A stretch of 64,000 bases of DNA from Psettodes erumei (lineage: Eukaryota; Chordata; Actinopteri; Pleuronectiformes; Psettodidae). A program made the translations under genes and the position numbers. The stretch is from contig JAFBJZ010000838.1 of the NCBI GenBank assembly GCA_016785225.1, forward strand, positions 822,501 through 886,500, written 5' to 3'. Shown here piece after piece: positions 47,396 to 58,493 of the stretch. Each line of letters begins with the position of its first letter. Positions within the stretch are counted from its first letter, which is position 1. Under the pieces are notes generated by a model that saw nothing but the letters and a program-made list of their open reading frames with translations, was not told the origin of the DNA and ran no database searches.

Positions 47396-50300
47396 ACACA
47401 TGTCTGATGTAAAAGTACAAGTCATAGTATGACAATGTAGAAAAATAACAAATGTCTTTACTTGGAGTTGGCTGATCTGTTGTCTCATGTTGTTCTTTAA
47501 TTAAAAATCATTTATCAATCAACCATATTAAGCTTAGGTAGCATTTCTTCTTGGACAGAGCACAAAAGTTGGAAAAGAAATATTTGTTTTCTTCGGGCAT
47601 TTTATATTATATCATTTATTATGTGGTTGCCTTTAAATAACAAGGGCTTTTCCCATGGACAGTATGTTTTTCTATACTGGCCAGGAGGACAAGATGTTCA
47701 GTTTAAATAATAAACAGAGTCATGTAGCAAAGGTTTATTTGGATAGATACTTTATTTATTTAGCTACTGTGATAGGTGATATCTTCATTTTACACTTACA
47801 AAAACATATATCAGTTTTCTATACCCGTGTGGTCCTCACTCTGACATGACGGCTGCAGAGGTAGTGGAAAGACTGACACAATCTGAAAAACTGGTTTTAT
47901 GCCATACATTATAGTTGTCCTGATGAGAAAGCTCACAGTATGTCTGCTACTGGAAGGACATAATGGACTGAGTTCACTGCTGAGACAAGCTGCAGTACGG
48001 AAGTCCAAACATGTGAACACAACTGTTCACACACACAAATAATTGCATCCTACGTGCACAAATACCTATTAACACAAATCTTTTTCCAAAGACTGAACAA
48101 TTTAGTGGTATCTGGACTAGGTTTGGTGTTACACATTCTTATAGCTTATTTGTTCAGATGTTTTAATATGGTGAAAAGATGCGGACAGTAGTGAATATTG
48201 GATGAGTAGCTACATTACTATTTACATAAAGTGAAAGATTGTAATGATTTGTAAACAAACAGACAGTAGGAGCAAGGACAAAAATGATCTTAAATGGGTC
48301 AGTGACACACTACATGTGTACTGTGTTCACTCTTATAAAGTATAGCACAATAAGGCACAGTTAGCTTAACAGCCAGAGATGTTATTGACAGTCCCTCAGC
48401 CTCCCAGTAGCAAGTCACCTTGTTTACAGTCAACACCAACACGCCGGCAGATTTCCTTCTGCAGACTGGAATTTTGTTCCACATAACTTCTGTTAAAACA
48501 CATAATGGAGGCAGAAATTATTCCATTGATGCGGAGGGCAGAGATTTGCATTTGCTTATTTAAAAATTCATAGATTTCAAAAGGGAGTTTTGAATGTGAA
48601 GAACCTGAATATAAAATAAACTTGTGAAAACTCCACTTTGAATTCTTGAATTCAAAATGTATAATTCAAATTTACATAAAAACATTAAATTTAGTCAAAG
48701 TAGGTTCAGAAAATAAGAGCACAGTTCAAATTAATTTCTCTGGTGGCAATCCACCTCACTTTCCCACTGAGTTGAAAAAACACACAATGTTTTCTCAGCT
48801 CTGCCCTGTAATTATCGACTTATTCGGTCAGAAAATGTCTTCCTCGTGAGAAAATGTTTGAAACTCCAATCTGCTGAGGCACATATCCACATTTTTACTT
48901 GACATTCGCATGTATCCAACACCAAACTGAGTGACATCTCTTCCAGGCCATTAAAAACATAAAGCCTTTACATGCTGAGTATCTATTCCACACATCATGG
49001 AAAAAAAACAGCAAGAAACACAACAAAACAATCAAGCTATACATTAATTGATGAAACCTTTTTTAACATGTGAACATTTACTTTTTTAAGTAACAGGTCT
49101 GTTAACAGAAATTCTAGTAATAATGTTAAATAAATTCACTTATTTCAATTGAACCTCTTTGCTGAATTTGGTCTTAAGCAAAGCTTGAAATAAAACTCTT
49201 TCTAAATAGAAATGTATATGTAAAAAGAGAAGAAACACAAAATACAGTATATGCAATACTAAGCAATATAATTGATAAGGCTACAGGTGCATATCGAATC
49301 CAGTCTTAATTACATCTATGTGGATTCATTTACTTTAACGTTTTTCCTTTTGTTCTTAGAATAAACATTTTGAACCAAAATACATATAAATGTATTCCTT
49401 AAATTTGGACAAGTAACTTCATGATTTTGCAGGACAATGTATATTAAGGAGAATACCACAAACTTAACTTTCAAGCATGTGTTATGTCATGTTGTGTACC
49501 AAATGGAAATCACAACTGACAATCTAGCTTCCCGATTAGCAGATATTGGGTTGCCTCGAAAGCAGAAGTTCCCATTTATGTCCATTTGATATTTAACAAT
49601 TCACTTATGACCTGCTACCACAGATTTAAATATGGATAACCTGTTCTTTTCACTCAATTCTTATTACTGATTATAAGGAAAAGCATAATTCATAAATAAC
49701 TTTGAAAACTGCATTACAACGCTGTTTTTTGTTCTACCTGAATACTTAAACATCTAATTACCAAGAAAGTATGTTCATACTGACAGTACCACCACCACCA
49801 AAAAATCAAAAATCCATGAAACTGAAACCTTGACAAAAAGTAAGGAGTGAGTGTGTGGTCCTACTGAGGGAAGCTCGGCTTTACCTTTTGGTCTGGGTGG
49901 TGTGACACCAGCAGGGGGCAGCATTATTTGGTAGAAAGTGATTGTACAGCAAAGTCTGATTCCCACACTGAGAATCACCATGTACCGTGAGCATAGTGAC
50001 TGACGTAGTACCTCTATCTATTAATTAAGTGCAAGCAGAAAAAGTCAACATTCATAAGGTGTCAGTGTTATTCATTAACCCGAGCCATGACCAAGGTACA
50101 CACATGGTAATATCTATGAAAATGTTAATATTGGCATGAAATGCTGGTGAACAAAGTGCATTTTGGAAATGAGTTTAAGTATCTGAATGAATAGATGATA
50201 TCTAATGAAGACAGCACGTGAGGTCGACTCACATGATGACAACCTGGGTTTGTCTGCACGTTGTTGGGGCTGCTTCAAAACAGACTGTCTCGTCTCCACG

Positions 50301-51906
50301 TGGAAACATAAGTGAGACCAGGTCCAGGTCCAACAGCAAGATCAGAGGAAGTGCTTTGTAAAAGTAACAACAGAATACTGTGCAAATCTCTCAAAAATGA
50401 TCTTACTTACAGGAAATAGCCGAGCAGTTTCTCTCAACAATGTTCCACTGACGCCTTCAGAATACATCCAGACAAAGCTGATTGATCTCATTTCACCATT
50501 AACCATAGAGGAGTTCCTCTGTGATTTGGTGTTGGGTTGCAATTAGTCTGGGGTAGAGATTGTTGAGAGTTACACAGCTGCACATCTATTTTCAGGATTC
50601 TGAATACAACTATTCAAAGCAGGAAAAAAAAAAACCAGACAATGGCATTTTTTTTTGTTCATAATTACTTTGACAAAACTACATTTGTTATTAAAGTGTG
50701 TTTGAATTTGTTAGAACATCTAAGACAGGACACCGTTTGGTCAGCTTTCAGCTTAGCAACAGTGCAGTAAGGTGACATTTACAGAAATGAGCACGTGGAA
50801 TGGATGGAATATTGAACATTGACATTTACAGCAACACGTGAGTGCACACGATACGACGGTAAATATAGGTGATTAGCATTCATTAATTAGCAGTATCTGT
50901 AGTATTCCCTCAGGCATTTAAGATACTGGCATGGATGTTGTTACTGAGTTAGTTAATGGAAAGACTATGCAGAACATCACCTCAGTGTTTTAACACTTCA
51001 AATACAGACATGTTATGTGACAAATGGAGCAGATTACACTGGTTACTTATGTTAACAGCAAAACGTGGGTCACATTTAACACAAAGGTGTATGAGCTTCA
51101 TATAATACTATCAAGTATTCAGTGTACAACTGTCTTTACATTACATTTAAGGCAATGAATCGTAGAATGGGCTGTTAAACTGACCACAAGAAATACATTT
51201 CCCTGTATATCTGCACTGAAATATGAGAGAGTATATTGCTCACGGGCTGCATGTGTAGAATAACCATTATTATGCAGATGGTTTTTGGTCATTAATACCT
51301 TATTAAGGCCCACAGAGGAAATTACATTCAACCACAGTTAAATCTATTGAATTGCAGCATTTCTATCAGGATGTTTAGGGAGAAGTATGGCCATTTCTCT
51401 TTTAGTGCAGCATACTGCATACTGTGTGAGTGCAAAACGGAGCATGAGACAACTTACAGCGAGCATTTTATGACTTGATCGAAAATATTCAAGTGGGACA
51501 TTGGTGCAGGTTTTACCACACAACAGCAGTGCTCAGGTGGGCAGGATAATATGCAGGCACCAGCGGCGCCAGCTGTGATCACATCTGTTCTGAATAGATG
51601 GATGTGGGAATTTCTGGGTTCCCAAATGCCACACGAAACACACAGTGCAAATTAGGATTTTGCTTCCTGCTCAACACGTATCACCACATGGATCAAGTAG
51701 TGCACGAACATTGCTAATGTTGAAGTCACACCGCAAGCAACACAACTAACAAGTCGTAAGAGTTTTTGATCCTGTAGAGTTGAGCAACCAGGGAAATTCC
51801 TCCAAACTTTTTAGGCCCAACAGCTGCCAGCACTGAGCCAGAGCGCAGCCACTCTTTTGTTCTCTACTGATATGATTTGAGGAACATTAGCCTAAAATAC
51901 TCGCAG
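47396..51906. other. AT-rich 3' flank of slc16a7 (possible extended 3' UTR)
   Basis: Strongly AT-rich and free of recognised repeats. It contains the CTCF-type motif at 49908 and minus-strand AATAAA hexamers at 47734-47739 and 47751-47760. It may be intergenic or the distal part of a long slc16a7 3' UTR; sequence alone does not decide. Confidence 0.4.
49908..49922 (+). promoter_or_regulatory. consensus CTCF-type motif 3' of slc16a7
   Basis: CCAGCAGGGGGCAGC fits the vertebrate CTCF core CCASYAGRKGGCRSY at all 15 positions. It lies about 3.1 kb beyond the slc16a7 stop codon. Binding is inferred from the motif only; fish repeats sometimes carry such cores. Confidence 0.55.
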
Positions 51907-53010
51907 TTTATTCGAACCACTGAAAGCTTCTAAATTGTGGAAAACTTTGAAAAGTCTTTGTGAAGGTCTATGAAGGAGACATCTAAAAGATTGATGCTTG
52001 GAGAATGGGTGCGTCCCTCATTATGGCCATTATGTTCATTTTCTACGCAATCTCCAAACTCCACAATCTGCCTGAAATGTAATTAAACCATGTTGCTTGT
52101 GGTGTTTACACACAGTTCTGACTAAGTGTTGTTCAATAAATTCACCAAGAATGTACACCGGCTGTAGTTAGCCAAAAACCCAGTGACCTTTCCGTTAAAA
52201 GAAAGGTCTTTCTAACAACCAAGAGATCTTTTGTTGCATCCACTTCTTAATTTAACCTTTCTTCATTTACCGAGACTTCAGTGTGTTGTGAGAAGATTTT
52301 GTTTAGACGTGAATTCAGTTTGCTGGTGCTGTTGGAACGTTGGCAACACGCTGATGCTGCATTCACTTCATATCGGAAGCCACGGTAGGAAACACAGAAT
52401 GACGCTTACTGCTACAGCTTGGAACATTTGAACTTGTTGGGACATTCAGAGATTAAAACCCTCTAACACAATGCAGCAGATTATTCTTTTCTTAAGCAGA
52501 GTTGATTGTTACTGATTTCCTAATTATCTGCCAAAATCTGTGGATTTGCTGCTATGTTTTTTTTCTCATGTTTTTGGAGTTCCAACAGAAACAATACGGT
52601 CTGTAACTGTAATTAGGTATCTGCTGTGAGTGTCCCGCCCTCGGTTGCAGTCTTGTATTAACAGTAAATCCGATATGAGGTGAATGTGGCAAAAAAGAAA
52701 ATACAGTTAGTATTACACTGTTTTCCACAAACATTACTTAAAGCCTCTTCACATGCAAACAGTATCTTACACTTTCCTCTCAGGTTAATATGTCTGTTAC
52801 AGTCACAGCCGGCGTTCTTTGACAAACAGATATAACTCCTTACAGCTTCCTACAACACAGTTGCTGCTTTGGTGATTAGTTCTAGAGAAGTGCAGAGTGC
52901 CCCAGATAGAACCTGGTGGAACACCCTGAAGCACCTCTTTGCTTCGAGCTCGGCTTGATCGCAGTTGAAAGTGTTGAGGTTGCGCTGAAGGTGCAGCAGA
53001 GAAGAAGGAT
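51907..53010 (-). other. slc16a7: probable 3' UTR of slc16a7 with a poly(A) signal
   Basis: The nearest AATAAA hexamer downstream of the stop on the minus strand is at 51912-51907 (TTTATT on the plus strand), giving a 3' UTR of about 1.1 kb. No other canonical hexamer was noticed between it and the stop codon. Further AATAAA hexamers occur at 47760-47751 and 47739-47734, so a longer 3' UTR of about 5 kb is also possible. The true cleavage site cannot be fixed from sequence alone. Confidence 0.35.
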
Positions 53011-53291
53011 CTAGATGTTGGTTTCCCGCTGCATATGTTCCTCATCTTTCTGATCTTTGTCGACCAGCTCCTCAGAGGCCTGTGCTTCTCCGTCAGCCTC
53101 CTTCTGATCCTGAACTTGGTCCGGATCTTCTGTCTCAGTCCGTTTGTACATTTCTGCATGTTTGCGCTCACGCTCCAAGAGTCTGTAGTTGATGAAGTTT
53201 CCAATGAAGAGCCAAATACTAGCCAGAATCACAATAGCTCCACAGCAAAAATACATGTACTTGTAGTTTTTCGTGACATCAACCAGTTTCC
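53011..53291 (-). CDS. slc16a7: slc16a7 last coding exon with TM12, acidic tail and stop
   Basis: The acceptor is TTTCTTACAG/GGAAACTG and the stop codon TAG is at 53013-53011. The exon completes Gly389 and encodes residues 390-481. GKLVD and NYKYMYF lead into the last helix, followed by FINYRLLERERK at the membrane boundary and a hydrophilic tail rich in Glu, Asp, Gln and Lys. The last three residues, Thr-Asn-Ile, fit a class I PDZ ligand (S/T-x-hydrophobic). The tail is less conserved across the family and this copy has its own acidic sequence, but the terminus is MCT2-like. Confidence 0.93.
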
Positions 53292-56200
53292 CTGTAAGAA
53301 AGTACAAAGTATTGTCAACGAGATATAATTTACAAAAAACATGTCAATTATTATGATCTGAGTAAAGGGCTGGTCACCACAATAATTTAATAGTAATATA
53401 ATATTTTAGTGAATTTAGTTAAATTTGAGTGGATGAAATATGCTCTCTGACAAACAGACAGTACCTGCTAGTGGTGGACCAAGGAGGACCGGGCAGCACT
53501 CCACAATGGTGGTGAGTCCCACAGCACTGGAGAACCTCTGAGCCCCGACGAGATCCATCAGTGTTTCAAACAGCACTGAGCTGACCATGCCAAAAGCAAA
53601 GCCGAAGAACACCGCATACACCACCAGACCGGTGTAGCTTTCCACCAGAGGGCAGAGAATGTGGCAAACCCCGTTGTACAGCACAGCAAAGCTGAAGAAG
53701 TACTGGATCTTGGGGCGAACCCAGCGTGAATTGGCCAGCAGCCCCATAGATGGCCGAGCAAACATGTCGACAAAGGCCAGAATTGAGAGCAAGAATGCGG
53801 CCGAGTACTCATCCACACCCATGTCCTTGGCGTAGGCTGCAAGGAAGACAATAGGTGCAAAGAAGCCCAGGAACATGATGACATTGCCCGACAGGTAGAT
53901 GAGGAAGCCACGATGTTTGAAGAGTGTCAAGTCCAAGTACTTGTTCACTGTTTGCCAAGCAGTTTGTTTCTCTTTTGTTGTGGTGCTGATGACGGCCACC
54001 TCTTCATCCTTCTTGACCTTGCTGGGTGGTGGTTCCAGAGGCCTCATGAGGGAACCAGCCACTAAGCAGTTCAGCAGCAGGCCGCCCAGAATGAGGAAGC
54101 TGCCTCTCCAACCAAACTGGTTGAAGAGGTACTGGTTGAGAGGAGCGAGGGTGCTGAGGAACACCGGACTGCCCGCCATCGCCAGCCCGTTAGCTATGGG
54201 ACGCTTCGTGTAGAAGTACTTGCCTATCATAGTTAGCGCTGGCTGGAGGTTGAAGGCGAGTCCAAGTCCTATGACAAAAGACGGCAGATGAGATATTTAA
54301 CGGTTGTTCTACAACTGTTAATGTAAAAACAATATATTTTTTTCTTCATCTGGATGTTCACAATTTGTGAGCGTACAATCATGCTAGTGTTAGCATTTAC
54401 TTTAAAGTACCGCACCCAAGCTGACTGATGAGCACACCTTGGTCATTACGCAGCAACCAGTGTACGCTAAATAACGTCTGCCTTTCTAAATACACCATCT
54501 GTTGATTTTAATGGTAATGCTCGGTGTTATTACAACGATAAGTAAGTCAGAGTAAATCTGAGCCAACTCCCACTATGAGTAAGTTGGCACATGAAATAAA
54601 AGAATACAGTATAATAAAACTAAGACAAAAACTTAGACTGAATTAACAAAGCAAACACTCTTTGTGCTGAGACAGTTTTATTTTTAACCCGCTCTTCAGA
54701 AGTACAGGCTTATCAAATTAACTGGAAATGGACTTAGGCGGATTTAGAGGCACTTACCGCCGATAACGCCGATGCAGAGGTAAAGCTGCAACACATCAGT
54801 GCAGAAAGACGCTAAGATCATGCCAGTGGCACAGAGGCAGCCGCCCATCATCACGATGGGCCTGCAGCCGTACTTGTTGACGAGTATGCTGCTGATGGGA
54901 CCTGGAACAGATGGAAAACACAAAATGAGCCCACCCACGTGGCAAGTTTACAGTACAGCACGACTGAAAGTGAGTGCATAATGATTTAATCTGGTTAGTG
55001 CTGCACGCCAGCGGGAGCCACGCTGCTATTAATAGCAACTGGGCTGTTAAAATTTTAAACACAGCACTCCCATCATCCTTTGTCAAATCAATTTCAGAAA
55101 AGTGACAACGTAATGATTTAGGAAAGACCTACATATATGAAAGTCATTTCATGTTCTATATAATGTGTTTTAACATATAGTACTAATGCATCTCAGGAAT
55201 TAGAATATTGCAAAAAGTCATTTAATTCAAATTCATTAAATGTAAAGTTATTGTTTATTTATAATGATTGTTCACTCATAGCTCATTAATATCAGAAATA
55301 CTTTATTTTGAATATTTCCTAGGATCCCTCAAAAAAAGGATCGGACAGAAAAGAATGCTAATTTATACACTGAGTAAAGCTGTGTCAGAGATATTTCTGC
55401 TGCTCTGCCACTGAGAGTCCTAAATCAGGTTAATTAGGATGTAACCAAATCCCCAGTTTAACCATATTATCTAAATGACTTAATTAGAGGTGAAACCAAG
55501 GGTCAATGTTAATATTGTTATGCAGACTGTCCATAGTAAACGTGTACACGTAGTGAGCGTGACTGGTGGTTCAGTGTTGCACAAGGACAAGAAGCATTCT
55601 CATTTAAATGACAGTGCAGGTAAATGTTGTACAGTCTTTAAACAAGATGAATCATAAATGTAACTTAAGAAAAGCCAGTATGGGTGGTTAAGTTTATTTT
55701 TATACCTGGGAACGTTTGAATAACAAGGCGGTTAACAGAGTGATTAAGTGAAATGATGCATTTTATATCACTGCTGTGTTACTTTACGCTTTGTTAACAT
55801 TTTGAGGGGCGTTAGGATATCTGATCAGTTTTATAAATCTTTGTCCATAACCTCCTATGGAGACTGTGTCTACTTTTAGGAATCTATGCATCTTACAAGT
55901 GACACTATCCCACCCGCCCCTTTGCTGAATCTTAAGTACAGGAGGTGTAAATCGAATAGGGGGAGGGAAAAGTAATGAAAGATGTATTTTTTTTAAATAA
56001 TGCTCTCATTACCAGCCAGAAGATGTGTCATATTTCTGCCTGGGCCAGAGCAATTTAAAAAGCCACTACGGGCGAGAAGTCATCTGACTTAATTTGCTCC
56101 GCGTGAATCTTTTTTCGACCTTGAGGAAAGTTCCCCTCATTTGCATCCACAGCAGTGATCAGTATTCTCCGGGGCTCGGCGGGGCCCGAATCGGCCGAGA

Positions 56201-58459
56201 TGAGGAAGCCCCTGAGCCTGCACATTACCTCCCTTGAAAAAAAAAAAAAAAGGGCTTATCATCTCCTGGCCAGACGTGGCGTGGACTTCATTACACAGTG
56301 GACAAAACCCCAAACTAAATATAACCATCTAGATCCCAAAAGGGAGTGACACATATAGAAATGTGTCAAACAGCTTTTTTTTTCTTCTTACAGACCTTTA
56401 ATGTGAGCTGCGGCGCTGAGGCCCGCACAGCTCACGATGTGAGGATGCCGGTTATCCATCACGCTTCAAACAGGGTAAAGAAATGGAAGCGAGCAACTTT
56501 TAGAAAGCGGTTGTGAGACAGACGTGACGCCGTGTCTGCTGACCCATTACACAGATATTTACAGGGGACACACTGGAGGGTAAACCAGCCTACGGCAACT
56601 TTATTTGTTTGATAGAAGTTTAGCCATATTTTGGGGTTTGACGTGAAGCTCTGAGGGAAAGTTTGGAGCCGTGTGACAGTGACAAACTGCGTGATGTTAA
56701 CACGCCAGCCTGGGGATGGAAGCAGCGGGTTTGTGACAGGAAGGTTGTCAGTTTGATCTCCTCAACTGACAAGATAATTGTGGGTGCTGCTGCTCTCGTG
56801 AAGCTGCTCAGAGGCCAACAGATAAGACCGCGGTCGTGTCCTGTGTCCTGTGGCGTAACTGAGCTCTCAACAACCGCGTAGAAACTGAATCAACGTGAAA
56901 GGATGACTTGAAAAAACAAACAAACTATGATTTAGAACTGTAACTTAGGCGATAAATATAAACACGTGTGCAGCAAATTCCAGGGAACCACAAGCTGCTG
57001 TTGAGGAAGACTTCAGGGAAAGGTTCTTGAGCGCTGACAGATTCTGACTGTGCAGGGTCGTACTGACAAACAAGAAAAACTACTTTTTATCTTATAAATT
57101 TTACCATTTAAAGCAAATGCTTCCAAACACCTTTATTCCCCTTTTATCTCACGATAAACCACTTAACAGGTGCTTTGTTTACCATCCTGTCTTTACGACC
57201 GACCGTGAACGTAACACGGGTGTGTTTTAACTCATCCAAGGTCAGCTCGCTCTCTCTCTCTCTCCCTCTGGATTAGTGGCACTACTTTACCGCGGGCACG
57301 CAGCCTGCAGCTTAAGCGTGTCATCACAGGGCGACGCTCGCTGTGCTCTGGGGGATGAGCGATGGTTGCTTCACAGCTGTCTGATGTAATGCTATGAAGG
57401 ATTGCACTGTGCAGCTGAAAAGTGCCCAACCCTGTTTTGTTTCTCATAGGAAAGAGAAAGCAATATCACAACGCTGCAGACATTCCCTCTATCAACTTTA
57501 GAACTTTGAACCCACTTTCTTTCTCCTTAGGAGGTTTTACCTGGATTTCCTTTCCCCTCTTTCACAATAGAAATATAACATTTAATATATAAGAAAGTAT
57601 ACAGTTATCATGGATTTCAAACTCTTTGCTCTTTCTCCTGGTTTGCCAGTTGTTTTGCATGGCCGGTGAGTTGGCAGACTATGTAAATTTTCAGAGATGA
57701 TGAGATTGCTTTTACTACATTTACAACATCTCATTTTGTGTCTTCCATCAGGAGGTCTGAAATAAACCTACAGTGACTTCAGGCTGACTGATGGCCTCGC
57801 AGCAACACATTAGCTCAGAGTCTGGGGGGAATTAGTTCGATTTAGGCCTCAATGATTTCACATGCTGTGAAACCATTTCCACATTTCCAGTTTAGAGTTT
57901 ATACAGCATCCCAGGGATGCGGAATATTTCATAGCTTCCTGTCGTCCTCCATCATAGTTGAGCAGCTGTGTTGGCACTTGAGACAGAAACTGAACAAACG
58001 GTCCAGAACTGTATGGGTACAGCTAATGGGTAAACTCATTATGGATTAATCTATCTATAATTATTTATGAACTGATTATTTATCACATGCATCAGCAAAA
58101 TAACTATATTAGCACTAAAGAAAAAAGTAGAGCTGTCATTAGTTTTGCGGGTATTGAGTCATAAAGTGAAGTGCTGGTTGCATCAGTGGGATTCCTTCTC
58201 TGGGGACCATGAACGCCTGTACAGCTTGCTCTTTATGTCATCACTGAAGCTGAATGATTGCCCTCAAGCTTGTTTCTTCTTTTTCCAAGTTCGTAAAAAT
58301 GTTGGCAGGTTGCAGACACAAAGTTTTAGATTAAGAGTGGTTGTAAATAAAATGCCATTTGTGTAATGTGGATAGATTGGATTATTATTTGTGTGGAAGC
58401 CTGAAGCTGTTGCTCATTAGCAGGCAGTCTCATAGTAATGACAGAGCTGTGTAAACACC

Positions 58460-58493
<34 letters not shown>

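Noticed and set aside
53899..54213. Plus-strand frame of 104 codons inside the third exon
   Set aside because: Antisense shadow of the real slc16a7 exon.
53415..54230. Extension of the slc16a7 third exon past 53465 to an in-frame stop at 53415
   Set aside because: The family sequence continues in the exon at 53291, and GCAG/GT at 53465 joins it in phase. The extension is intron.
57610..57665. Plus-strand ATG followed by a hydrophobic stretch and GGCCG/GTGAGT, resembling a signal-peptide exon
   Set aside because: The hydrophobic reading (LLFLLVCQLF) is in a different frame from the ATG, and no following exon is recognised.
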